Of a stretch of 64,000 nucleotides of DNA, positions 31,628 to 42,499 are shown piece by piece. The translations under genes were made by a program, and so were the position numbers. The notes under the pieces were generated by a model. That model was not told the DNA's origin and did no database searches. It worked only from the letters and a program-made list of their open reading frames with translations. Source of the stretch: Kingdonia uniflora (taxonomy: Eukaryota; Streptophyta; Magnoliopsida; Ranunculales; Circaeasteraceae); contig JACGCM010002784.1 of NCBI GenBank assembly GCA_014058105.1, forward strand, positions 310,001-374,000, written 5' to 3'. The first letter of the stretch is position 1. The number at the start of each line of letters is the position of its first letter.

Positions 31628-31846
31628 CTGTAGTTAGTTGGTTTTGATTATGAATTCTTTAACGGGATGACAAGGATGCCTGAGTTTGTCCCTCCAGTAA
31701 TATGAGTCTCTTTTTTGGGTAGTCAACGCTTTCTGACAGCCTGGCTGGGATCCCCGGAGTACAGACTCTCCCTGTCGTCAGCAGGCATCTCAAAGAACTC
31801 TTTCGCAAGACTCCATGTTCAGCTCATAGATTCGGAGATTAATTAC
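31628..31846 (-). pseudogene. Orphan exon 2 of a second dioxygenase copy
   Basis: On the minus strand, an acceptor (CAACAG) precedes GTAATTAATC, giving VIN, and a donor (CAG before GTATTT) ends it. Readable pieces include KEFFEMPADDR in a shifted frame, then YYWRDKLRHPCHPVKEF. They match exon 2 of the neighbouring gene (HYWRDQLRHPCNPVQEY). There are several shifts and a stop near the end. Exons 1, 3 and 4 of this copy were not found, so it is a remnant of a tandem duplicate. Confidence 0.75.
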
Positions 31847-32061
31847 CTGTTGGAGTATACAACATGATGTCAACATTCCATTTCATTACTTATGTTGTCA
31901 CCATAACACATCTAATAAACTTAAGTTGCCAACCAAGTTCTGATTAAGAAAATGGGATTTGCAGAATGTATGAAAATTCGAATAGTAACTAGAATTTATA
32001 AATATGATAAATAAACAAAAAGAAAAACTAAAACACACATAAGAAATTTAAACTTTAGCCC

Positions 32062-32661
32062 TGTAGGGATCTATCCCTCGACCTAACCCAATTCGAACTA
32101 CCTCCATATCAAATTCATGTATTTTACACGTGACATTGACAGTCAGCAGTGCCACCTAAACCACGAACTGAAAAAGAACGTGGATTGAGCACAACAGAAG
32201 AATATGAGCAAGTCAAGACACCTGTCTCCCACGAACTCAACAGTTACTCAGTCAACCACCACTTACCTCATTGTTTGGAGAACGTGCTTCAGCACGATAA
32301 CGAGCTGCGGGTGAGACCTATATAAAGAAAAAGTTTCAGAAGAGACAGGGACCCAAAAAATATACGAGAAATCATAAAAAAAAACTAGATTTTCTACATT
32401 CTCAAAACACCAAATTTCTTATTTACAAGATCAAATATTTCTAATTCGAGAGATCACTTGTAATAAGATATCAGCCTCAAGGAATAAAAGTTACTGTTAC
32501 TAACACTTTCAACTCGAGGTCATGGTTTTTTTATTTATTCAAAAGTTTTCTACGCTAAATCACCTGTGTCATTTCTTGCTCTACATTAGTTTTTGTCACA
32601 TGAATATTGATGTAAGAGCTAATTTTGAGCCATCTCGAGCTTACGAAATTAGCCTATTACA
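32062..32661 (+). repeat. 5' LTR of element C
   Basis: It begins TGTAGGGATC and ends CTATTACA. It holds a G-box cacgtg (32127), the palindrome cgtgcttcagcacg (32283..32296), a TATA box tatataaag (32319), and the block ctcgaggtcatggtttttt near 32513 shared by all LTRs here. It is very similar to the LTR of B and to the split LTR around element E. Confidence 0.85.
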
Positions 32662-32750
32662 TATGGCACCGTCTGTGGGAAATAAAACATTTCCACGATA
32701 TTCTAAGGCATACATTCACTCTACTATCAATCTCTAATCAAGGTCACTTC
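32662..32750 (+). other. Primer-binding site and leader of element C
   Basis: tatggcaccgtctgtggg (32662..32679) is the primer-binding site. The leader that follows (gatattctaaggcatacatt) matches the leader of B. The Gag start codon position reads aag at 32740, where D has atg, so C's start codon appears mutated. The last five bases, acttc, are the target duplication of B. Confidence 0.8.
32746..32750 (+). repeat. Target-site duplication of B, left copy
   Basis: acttc precedes the LTR end tataatggcc of B. The matching copy is at 45619..45623. Confidence 0.85.
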
Positions 32751-33341
32751 TATAATGGCCTAATTCTCTAAGCTCGAAGTGCCCTGGAATTAGCTCTTAC
32801 ACCAATGTTCCTGTGACAAAATCTAATAGAAAACAAGAAATGACACGGGTGTTTAGTGTGGAAAACCTATGAATAAGTAAAAAACCACGACCTCGGGTTG
32901 ATGATTTTTATAATAGTGATGTTTGTTGCTTGAGGCTGATATCTTGTTACAAGTGATCTCTAGACTTAAAAATGTTTAATTTTGTGAATAAGAAATTTAA
33001 AGTTTTAATAATCTAAAAGATATAGTTTTCTTGGTGATTTCTCGTGTGATTTTCTGGTTTTTGTCTCTTCTGAAACTTTTTCATTATATAAGCATTTTTC
33101 GCAGTTCTTCATCGTGCTGAAGTACGTTCTCCGACTGAGTAACTGCTGAGTTCGTGAGAGACATGTGTTTTGACTTGTTCAGGTTTTTCTGTTTGAGCTC
33201 GACCTACGTTTTTCATCAGTTTGTGGAGTAGGTGGCAATGTTGACTAGAAAAGTCATATGGAGAATGCGTGGGCCTGACATGGATGTAGTTCGAACTAGA
33301 GACAACTCGATTTAGGTAAGATCGAGGGGTAGGCCTCTGTA
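32751..33341 (-). repeat. 3' LTR of element B
   Basis: It is homologous over its length to 45006..45618, with a missing segment around 33128 (present as aataatgttgttagtggcgg at 45388). The TG/CA ends have decayed (tataatgg and ctctgta on the plus strand). On the minus strand, GCGAGGGGACGAT directly precedes it and is the probable polypurine tract. Confidence 0.9.
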
Positions 33342-33596
33342 ATCGTCCCCTCGCAATCAAAATCACAAGTGGTTTGGGTTGAGAAAGAATTTTTGGGTAT
33401 ATGGGTTGGAAATTTGAAGAAGGAAGGAAGTAATGATGATGTTTGACTGCATGAAAAATGCGTGTGTCAAGGGGGGATGTACGTGCATTGAATGTTGATG
33501 GGAATATGGATATATGTGACGGTTAGGGTTTGAAGAGTTTCGACTGTATTGAATAATGACGTTTGGGAAAACGTTCATGCACAATAAATGTAGGGT

Positions 33597-33604
33597 TATA
33601 TAAA
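33597..33604 (+). promoter_or_regulatory. TATA box for the small antisense frame
   Basis: tatataaa lies 70 bp before the ATG at 33674 of the first small antisense frame, on the same strand. It suggests a promoter of its own, independent of the LTR. Confidence 0.45.
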
Positions 33605-33673
33605 TAGTACTTGTACCGAGGTTTTTGGCAAAGTATGTTTGTTTTGTTGCAATTTTTTTTACAATTTTTGGGG

Positions 33674-33967
33674 ATGGTGAAGACCCGTAGAATAGCTCTT
33701 GAAGAGAGAATTGCTTCTGAAATGCAGAGGTTGAAGTTGAAGTATCTCGGGGATCAGTCCTTGGAGAATTCGACTCTTGTTCCTGTTCCTTTGATGTATC
33801 AAGGAATATCGGAAAATGAAGCGGCTAAAGCTGATGAGGAGTTTTACTGTAGATGAATGTTTCACCACGTTGTCTTGACAGACGAGCAACGTTGGGTTTA
33901 TCTTCGCATCCTTGCGATAGACAAAGTTAGGGAGGCAGATACAAGGATAAGCGTGATTGCGAGGTAG
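33674..33967 (+). pseudogene. Small antisense frame a of element B
   Basis: It starts MVKTRRIALEERIASEMQRL and, after one stop (33854), continues MFHHVVLTDEQRWVYLRILA to a stop at 33967, about 98 codons. It resembles frame b at 35041 (EEFYCR-MFHHVVLTD against RRFYEEMFQEIVVDP). No known family was recognised. It is highly charged with no membrane segment. The position between the antisense gene and 3' LTR is unusual. Confidence 0.5.
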
Positions 33968-34289
33968 TTGCGCTGAAGTCTTGTGCTCGAATGAATTCTA
34001 AGGTCGGGCTCTCTTCATTTCTACCAACTCTGAGGGGGTGGTGGTTATAGGAGAGGCGGTGTTGATAGTGGAGGAGGAAGACGGAGAATGAAAGTCTGCT
34101 TCTTCACTTCTATTGCCACTTTGTACTGAGAAGACCTTCAGCTTGAAGAGTTGGTTCAAGCACCGAGTCTTCTGCTTTCATAGTTTCCATTTGAAGTTCG
34201 TCTAGACGGATACTCGTTGTTTCCAGTATGTGCTTTGTATCATGGTGAAAGATCACTGAAGTAGAACGAACTGAAGGATTTGACGCTTT

Positions 34290-34440
34290 AGAGTGCCTGA
34301 AAGACTTATTAGCTGTAAAAGTACTTGAAAAACATGTAACTGCAAAATACTTGATTTTGAATACTTGAAAGACCTGTTATCTGTAAAGTACCTGATGTTG
34401 AGTACTTGAAAGACTTGTTATCTTTAAAAGCACTTGTAAA
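34290..34440. repeat. Degenerate ~50-bp minisatellite
   Basis: Words of the type tacttgaaagacttgttatc followed by tgtaaaagtac recur about three times. It is non-coding, between small frames a and b of element B. Confidence 0.6.
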
Positions 34441-34591
34441 TTATTTCGAGATTAATAAAATTTGTTATCCAAACTTTGTGCTGATATAGAATAGAATAAC
34501 TCTAGAAATCGAGCTGTATGATCTAAAGACTTTCGAATATTGTATGAAATTAAATGTATGAGGGCAGAAAGTAAAATATTTTACAATAATT

Positions 34592-34805
34592 GAGTTGTTT
34601 GAAATTTATCTTTAAAAATATATTTTATATGTTAAACATGATTCGACCTGTGTGTAAAAAATTTGGGGGAGAGAAAATTATAGAATGTTTAGAATGAAGA
34701 GCTGTTTGAAATTTATCTGTAAAAATATGTTTTATATGTTAAACATGATTCGACCTGTGTGTAAAAAATGTGAGGGAGAGAAAATTATAGAATGTTTAGA
34801 ATGAA
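34592..34805. repeat. 107-bp tandem duplication
   Basis: Copy one (34592..34698) and copy two (34699..34805) both run from gag(t/c)tgtttgaaatttatct to tagaatgtttagaatgaa and differ at few positions, so the duplication is recent relative to the rest of B. Confidence 0.85.
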
Positions 34806-35040
34806 GAATCAATCTTGAAGAGGTCGTTATAGAATATTAGACTTGGAAAGAATAAGCTCGATCTTGAATAGTATGAAATGACTAAGTTCGATTAGAAGAG
34901 ATATGATTAAATAATTTCTCTCAAGATATTGGGGTTTTTGTTACAAGATAATAGGATAATATCACGACTTGCGAGGAATTTGTAGCAAAAAATGTTTAAA
35001 TAAGGGGAAAAAGAATTTGAAATTTGGGAAGGAAATAGTA

Positions 35041-35394
35041 ATGGTGTGGACTCGATCTGAGAGAATCCGGTATGTTGCTGAGAGACGGTTGGCGATAAAA
35101 ATAGTCGAAGTGTAGGGGTAAATTTTTGGATTGTTGGATTATGACGCTGAGTTGCCAGTGAGGGAGTTGCAACTAGAAGGTTTAGATGGGATTGGGAGGG
35201 AACGTGAGTATGAACGTCGCTTTTATGAAGAGATGTTCCAAGAAATTGTGGTGGATCCAGCAGCTCGAAAAGTTTATGTGAGAGAGCATGTTATGAAAGA
35301 GATTGAATTGGAAGATGTGAGGATTGCTGGAGGATATTTGATCGGATGTGGTTCCCCAGGTCATCAATGTTGCTTTAGATGTAATTATATATGA
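35041..35394 (+). pseudogene. Small antisense frame b of element B
   Basis: It starts MVWTRSERIRYVAERRLAIK, has two stops (35113 and 35119), then runs LLDYDAELPVRELQLEGLDG, RRFYEEMFQEIVVDPAARK, VYVREHVMKEIELEDVRI, and ends at 35394. About 118 codons. Its middle aligns with frame a, so the two look like ancient tandem duplicates. No known function. It is acidic and highly charged. Confidence 0.5.
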
Positions 35395-35682
35395 GGTGAT
35401 GAAGCGAATGTAATTAGGTGTGACAGAATGTATGTAACTGTATGAGTTTGAATAATTTGAAAGAAATAGTTGTTGAATTGATCATCTATTTTTGTAAATG
35501 CTGTTTGTGACTGTTGTGAAAAACTAATTTAAAAATATTTGAAATTTTGTTATTAGTGCTTCAAAAATGACGTCATTGTTGCTTTAAGTAGAAGAAGTAA
35601 GTATTGAAAAAACAATGAGCTTCTGATTTTGTTCCTTGTGTAAAAGCTGTGAAAACCCGATTGCGTGTAAGCGTGAGTCATC

Positions 35683-36127
35683 ATGAGTGTGGTGAGGTTA
35701 GGGGGAGATTTGGAAAAGAGAGATAAAAATAGATTAAAATATAAGGCAAAGGGCAATGACGGGAAAACATTTTTACCGAAAAGATGCAAGACGTTTGACA
35801 TGGATAGGGGAGGGGATGCCTCGGTTCCAAAACTGAGGATGGCTCCTGCAAGGCTCAATAACTGCCAGCAGTTAGAGAGAGAAAATATAAATATTGCTTC
35901 ATCTTCGTCAATCAAACGTTTCTCAACTTCTGAAAACTTGAAGAACAATGAGAAATGAAGGAAGAAGAAAAACAAAAATAGCACAAATACTTGTGGAGAT
36001 TTAATTAATATTGATCATCAGTCAAAGCGTAAGAGAGTTGCTGAAACTGAATCACAAAGGTGGTTGTACAGCAGCGTGGTGAGGAAAGGATTTGGCGCTG
36101 CTTCGGATTCACATTCGAACATAGAAG
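35683..36127 (+). pseudogene. First exon of the antisense gene of element B
   Basis: It starts MSVVRLGGDLEKRDKNRLKY and is conserved at the same place in C (MSVRRSEGDLGRRDENILKY). A later piece in another frame reads QSKRKRVAETESQRWLYSSV and is also matched in C (RRWLYCSVVKEGFDAAS). The basic KRKR stretch could be a nuclear-localisation signal. A stop at 35956 and a frame change prevent a full reading. It may be a separate gene. Confidence 0.45.
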
Positions 36128-36365
36128 GTTAGTAGAAAATTTGTGATGTTTGTACGTAGTTTTTGAAGATTACATTTTTGTTTTTAGGAGAATCTACAAA
36201 TTACTATTTATAGTAATCTCGGCAAACCTGCTTGATATATGATATATGAAAGATTTTTGTATGTGTTTGACGTATATGTAAAAGATAATGATAGATACCT
36301 GGACCTGTGTGTAGGTCGATCGTGAGGAGTATTTGTGTAAGAAAAAATCATTTTTTGTAGTTGAT

Positions 36366-37058
36366 ATGGTAAGGTCGCCTGTAAGTGAGGCATCGACTTC
36401 TGGTCGATCGGCTGATTCTGAGATTGAAATGTCTAAAATGGAGGAAGAAATAAGTGTTGATCAATTTCCAGATTTCCCTGAAAGATTGGTATCCTATCCT
36501 CCTCGCTCTAATGTATTCAAAGAGTTCATTAAAGCCAAGGCTCCGGTGGGAGGTAGATGGGGTAATTATATAGAACACGCCGGTAGGCAATTTAAGGGTT
36601 ACACTGTAGCAACGGGAGTGAAGTATTTTTATTTATTGGCCGATTTGGCAAAGGAAAAAAGGGATAGGGGTATAGACGAATCGATCTCTCTGGAGTATTT
36701 TGATGGGAATGTTCAGAGTAAACTTTCAGAGGGTTTTTTATGTTATATGTCTCAGTTGGAGTACGGGTTGAGTCTTCCCCTTAATAATATGGCGAAATAG
36801 ATTATAAACCTCATCGAGGCATGTCATGTTCAGATGAACGAGAACATGTGGGTGGTGATAAGTGTATGTGAATTTTTGAATTTACGGTGGGAAGGAGATG
36901 AGAGAAGGAGGAGGATATCCTTTGAGGATGTGTTGCAGTTTTATGAGGTAAAAAACTATTCTGCAAGTGGAGGGGCATATTTCTGGGTGAGTTTGATTCG
37001 GCCTCGCTTCTTCGATCTGAACACAGCAGGTCGACCATGGAATGATAATGTGATATAG
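36366..37058 (+). pseudogene. Antisense gene of element B, gypsy-type-transposon-like (Transposase_28-like) domain
   Basis: It starts MVRSPVSEASTSGRSADSE after a likely acceptor (tttttgtag). The domain follows: VDQFPDFPERLVSYPPRSNV, FLCYMSQLEYGLSLPLNNMA, a TAG stop at 36800, then in the same frame VQMNENMWVVISVCEFLNLR, ISFEDVLQFYEVKNY and GAYFWVSLIRPRFFD. The layout matches the plant domain annotated as putative gypsy-type transposon (Transposase_28). C has the same protein with Gly at the stop position, so the stop is a later mutation. Biochemical role is not known. Confidence 0.6.
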
Positions 37059-37211
37059 GTGAAGGGTTGATTGCCTTCAAAGAGATGATGAAGAACCCAT
37101 GAAACTTTTGTTTAGAACTGTAAAACAAAGTGAGTGTAACAATATATAATGTATGAGATTGATAGTTAAAATTGTATGATACTCTGTTGATGATAATATT
37201 TTGTGCATGAC

Positions 37212-40119
37212 AGCTCCTAAATCTCAGGTGGCGAGGAAAGAGATATTGCTGGATACAGTTGCTCAGGAAGAGACAGAGCTTGAGGCTGTATTAGAGGAGT
37301 TTGGCATTAGTAGGAAGAAACGTATCAACAGCCGAGTTTAAAAAGTTCAAAAATCTCCATCGACGAGACTAATGAAGAGAACTGACGACAGTAAGAAGAA
37401 GGGAACTGATGGGGAAAGGCAAGTCAACTCGTCCAAGCCCCCTGGAGTAGACTGCACAGGGTTAGCTGAGTCTACTACGTCAAGCAAATTAGCTCGAACG
37501 TTTCCCAAGAAGAAAATGTTGAAGCATCCTTCGACCTCTGCAACCACGGGAAGTGGTGAGGCCATGAAAAAGAGAAGGGTTGAACCTTCTAAGATGTCAG
37601 GGATGAAGGTCATAGTGGATTGACCTGTTGTGGAGGATGATTTGAAAGAGGTGGTGGAAAAAGCCAGGCTGGCCGCTCTCCACGGGGAGGAGGAGATGAG
37701 CAAAATGGAAGGTTCATATGCTCAAATGTGTATTGTGATGAATTTGGTATTATGATTTGAGCTAATCAATGAGGTCAATTTGTTTGTTTTGTGCAGGCTG
37801 CTCGTCTGATGAAGGGAATATGCCTCGGGGTCGAGGAGGAAAGAGCTGAGCTGAAGAGGAAGAAGGTCGAACTCAAAAGGAACGTAGCTCGATTGAAAAC
37901 TGATGTTCTCAAGGTAGGAAAATGGGTGGAGGCCCTGAAGGCTTTGCAAGTGGTGAAGATAAATAATCTACATGCGGAAACAAGAACAAATTTAGAGGAG
38001 GTGGTAGTTGAGCGCGACAGACTCGGGCGGGTGGATGTCATTAGGGCCGACACCTATGTAGAGGAGGAAGATGTTACTGTTGGCGTTGTGGACGGGTTGG
38101 ACAATGTGTCTTCTCAAACTGCGAGAGATAACCAAGGGAATGACAACGAACGTCCAAAAGGGGAAACTGAGAAGGTAAATTAGTGTGATGGTTATTGTAT
38201 AAATATTTGGGAATGTTTGTAAACTGATTGGATATATCTTTCTGTTGGATAGAATTTTGCAGGCTAATTTTTTTTGTAAACCTTGCTGTAGGAACTTAAA
38301 GACATACGCCTCAGAATAAAAGATTTTGAGGCAGAGCTTGCTAAGGAGAGAGACGCCTCAGCGTCCCTTTTTTCTTCGCAAGCAGAGCTGCAGGTTAGAA
38401 CGAAGTAAGAAATATTTGATTTGTATGCTTCATTAGTATAGAGATACAAAGTAATAAATCGAGTATACAGAGTGACCAAAAACCTATTATCGGCTCAGTG
38501 GCAATGACACTGAAATGGCACACAGGAAATACAAAAGTATTAATAACTTTAAAAAAATAAAGAATGTGCACCTTAGACTTGGGAGTATATGTTATGAAGC
38601 ATCCATTTGAGATTGTACTTTGACCTTAAGTATAAAAGTAGTCTTATACGGTAAATGTCAAAAATAGACATCTTGTTAGAAATGAGTCATATGTGGTGAT
38701 TGAGTGTTTTGAATTGAACTTGATATAATGTATTTAATGTGCAGGTCGAATTGGAGTCAGGTCGTTTACGCGAAAATGATGTTCACCAATGTAACCAAGA
38801 ATTTGTAGAGGAGTTTGATAGGATGAGGAGAACGAATGAAGACAGTGAAGATCAACATGTAAAGGTGCACTTCAAGTTTGCTGAGGCAACACAGACTGTT
38901 GTCGACCTAGCTCAGAAGATCGAAGAGAAGGATGCCAAAATTGAGAAAGGGCAAAAAGAGCTTGCTGAGTTAAAAGAACATGCAGCGAAACTCAAAAGCC
39001 AAAATGATGCATTGATGGTAAAGAGTAGGGAGGCTTACATGGCCCGTTACCGTATACAAACACTAGAAAGATCAGAGGAAGGTTTAAATTGGTCGATGAC
39101 CAGTTTGAAAAATGATTTGATCAAGATAAATAACAATCAGGAGCAAACTCGAGCTGATCTAGTGAATAGCAAGAACTAACTGGAGCGATTGAAGAAAAAA
39201 TTTGTTGATAAAGATAACGAGCTGAAGAGAGCTCGAGACGATCTATCTGCGTCTGAAGTTCCAATTGATCAACTGGCTATATCTTTACTTGCCAAAGATT
39301 TTAAATTTCGGACGGTGCAGCGTAAGTGTAAAGAGTTGAACGAAATGTGGCGTAATTGAAGACCAAATTGGCGCAGACCAATTCACTAGTTAGACACGCC
39401 GATGCCAGAGAGCGCTCAAGGAAGAATAAAAATGATGCCAAGTCTCCCGTGTACAAGGAGATGTTATCAGCCTATCAGATCGAATAAGAGAGCTAGAGGG
39501 AGATGTGGCTCGAATCCAAGGTCATGTGTAAAAAGGAAATGAGAAGTTAAGGGAGTGCCAACAAAAGTTGGATGCTATTCTTTCCAGGGAATAAGGGTTA
39601 GAGCAGACTATTAAAGGTAATGATATTTTGATATAACAGAAAGATGAAATGTTACAGAAGATTCTGGATGTGAAAGAATTGAACAGGGAGATTAAGGTAC
39701 TACGTGCTCAGGTGGTCAATTTGGAAGCGATTAATCGAGCTGAATCAGCAAAAACCAACAAAAAATTGGAAGAGAACATTGCTTTCGCAAATTGGGTAGA
39801 TAGAAAAATAATATGGCTAAAAGAACGGTATGCGAGGTTGGAAGAACGCCTTCAGAAGGCTAGAGCAAATTTTTCTAGGTCGGATATAACTGAAGTATCG
39901 CACTCAAAATTGTTGAGGGCGATTATTGCCTATTTTGTAGAGGTTAAAAGGATTGAGTCAGAAAGAGAGACCATGTTCAACAGTTTGTCAAACAAGATAT
40001 ATATTTGTAGAGCTGATTTAGATTTAGGAAATTGTATGCAGTTCATAGAAACAGATCTAGGTCCTCGTCCTGCTGAATTGATAGAGCATGGCAGGATTAT
40101 TGTGACTGCTCGAGCTTAA
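37212..40119 (+). pseudogene. Antisense gene of element B, coiled-coil exons and conserved C-terminus
   Basis: Exon-like pieces with GT-AG borders are 37212 to about 37700, 37797..38174, 38292..38393 and from 38745 to the end. They encode a Lys/Ser-rich linker and then long heptad-type coiled coil (VEEERAELKRKKVELKRNVA, ELKDIRLRIKDFEAELAKER, KIEEKDAKIEKGQKELAELK). The last part (39649..40119) ends in a conserved block: LLRAIIAYFVEVKRIESER, ICRADLDLGNCMQFIE and DLGPRPAELIEHGRIIV. Stops near 37338, 37621, 39177 and around 39500 break it. It is conserved in C, and its C-terminus in D and A. It probably self-associates. Confidence 0.6.
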
Positions 40120-40291
40120 GAATTTATGGTTGATCGACCTCCTATTGCAGGGGGAGCTCAAGAATTTATGGCTGACTGACCTCCTATTTATGAGGAAAGC
40201 GTAGCTGACATCCCAAAAATAAAAAATGATTTATTGTAGAGGTTGCATATGTGACCTAAAATAAAAAGTAGTTGTTGCAGACAAGTTTAGA

Positions 40292-40925
40292 GATGAAAAC
40301 TAGTATTACCTTTATTTTATCTTATATCTGTTAGAGTCTTTGATGTAAAATAAGTACTACCTTAGTTTCAATCGCAGAGATTTAGTAGAGTCAGCCAAAC
40401 CAAGTGTTATCCTTGATTTAATTGGTATGATGTCGTAGCCATATTGAGGTAGATGAAAGCTAGTTTTACCTTTGCTTTATCTTATGTCTAGTAGAGTCTT
40501 TGATGTAAAACAAATATTACCTTAGTTTTAATTACAGTGATTTAGTTGAGTCAGCTCAACCAAGTGTTATCCTTGATCGAACTGGTATGATGTCGCAGCC
40601 ATATTGAGGTAGATGAAAGCTAGTTTTACCTTTGTTTTATCTTATGTTTGGTAGTCTTTAATATAAAACAAATATTACCTTAGTTTTAATCGTAGAGATT
40701 TAGTAGAGTCAGCCCAACCAAGTATTATCCTTGATCGAACTGGTATGATGTCGCAGCCATATTGATGTAGATGAAAGCTAGTTTTACCTTTGCTTTATCT
40801 TATGTTTGGTAGAGTCTTTGATGTAAAATAAGTGTTACATTAGTTTTAATCGTAGAGATTTAGTAAAGTCAGCCCAACCAAGTGTTATCCTTGATTGAAC
40901 TGGTATGAGATCGATTGAAAGCTAG
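40292..40925. repeat. ~159-bp tandem array of element B, about four copies
   Basis: agatgaaagctagttttacc recurs near 40292, 40451, 40610 and 40769. Each unit also contains gtcagcccaaccaagtgtta. It lies between the antisense gene and integrase. The reverse complement resembles the array of element C at 51390..51905, so the two share an ancestral repeat. Confidence 0.85.
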
Positions 40926-41114
40926 TATTATCTATGCTTTAATCTATGTATTGTCTACAAAATAGAGAGATGTATGGGAGAAAAACTTATAAGTTTTATT
41001 GAATAGAAAAGAATGTACATTGGATGGAGATGAAAATCTTACTATTGAAATGGAAAAAGCGAGAAAGTGAAATGGAGTAGTGAAGGACTTAACGATAGTA
41101 CCGTTTCAGTCGCC

Positions 41115-42470
41115 TAGTGTTCTAAGGACTTGAAATATAGATTCCCTCTTCTGTTTTGAGGTGATATAATCCGAGGCCTGAGAGACCTGTGATAAAGAAT
41201 GGACCCTCCCAATTTTCTGCTAGTTTCCTAGTATGAGGTTCTTTGCGGTGTTGAGGTATTTCTCTGAGGACGAGATTATCGATTTGGAAGGTACGACTTC
41301 TGACTCGTTTGTTGCTCAAACTGGCCAGCATATGGTGATATCGACCTAGGTTAGCGATGACGCGTTCCTTGGTTTCATCGATCCAATTGAGGGTACAAGC
41401 CAATTCGAACTCATTTTCCTCGTTAGTTAGCTCGTGATCTTTGACTAGATGATGGTATTCGGTAGGAATGACAGCCTCGATGTTGTTGGCAAGGAGAAAT
41501 GGAGTGCAGCCTATCGACTATCGTGGAGTGGTACGATATGCCCATAAAACATGAGAAAGTTCTCGAACCCAATTTTATTTTTTCTGAAAGTGTAGTCTTT
41601 TCTTGAGTCCGTCTACGATGGTTTTGTTGGTGATTTCGGCTTGGCCATTGCCTTGAGGATAGTAGGAATTGGATGGTGAGTAGATGATGTTGTGTTGATT
41701 GAGAAAAGTTATTACTTTTTCTCCAACAAATATGGGCCCATTATCGATATGAATTAAGTGGGGGCACCCAAACTGAGTGATGATGTGTTCCCAGATAAAA
41801 GAGATGACCTCTTCTTCTCTGGTTCGATAGAGTGGAACTGCTTCTACCCATTTTCTAAAATAATTGGTAGCTACGAGTAGGTGGCGGCGGTTACCTGGAG
41901 AATAAGAAAATTATCCGACATGATCGAGTGCCCATCGTTTGAATGGCCAAAACACCTTGCTTGCATGGAGATCGAGCGCAGGGGCGTGGATCATCTGTCC
42001 ATGTCATTGACATACGTCACATTTGCGTGAGTACTCTTTTGTTGTCTCGCACATGCCGGGCAGAATACTCTTTGTGTAATGGCTCTGCTTGCCAGTGATT
42101 GACCTGCGGCATGGGAGCCACATGTCCCTTCATATAGATCGCAGAGCATTTCGTCCGCTTTTTGTTTGGAAAGGTATTTAAGGTAAGTCCCTGTGACTGA
42201 ACGGGGGTATAAAGTACCATTTTGATTAGTGTAGTGCTTTGAGTTGTCTATCAGCTGTCGGCGCTCTTTCGGATCTCCTGAAAGTGGACCTTCGCATTTG
42301 TTGTCAATACCGTAATAAACTAAGAAATGATTTCGCCAATCGTCGTCTCCCCCTTTATTGCCCCCAGTGTTGATCGTACATACAAAAATGCGATCAATCC
42401 TGGGGGTTGAAATCACTTCGATCTGGAGATATCTAGCTTCTCTGCCTAAGACCCCTGTTAGATACGTCAA
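41115..42470 (-). pseudogene. Integrase of element B
   Basis: The zinc-binding part (42470..41991) reads VTGTYLKYLSKQKADEML, YEGTCGSHAAGQSLA and VFCPACARQQ. The core follows in pieces: the TDN-type block near 41740, PYY..GNGQAEI near 41640, and a C-terminal piece NLGRYHHMLASLSNKRVRSR to KLAENWEGPFFITGL (41403..41122). Stops and shifts interrupt it, for example in place of Trp near 41575. Confidence 0.8.
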
Positions 42471-42499
42471 GGAATCGGCGTGTCAGTTTTCACCTCGAG

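Noticed and set aside
40292..40925. CRISPR-like array
   Set aside because: Whole units repeat in tandem without unique spacers, in a eukaryotic retrotransposon.
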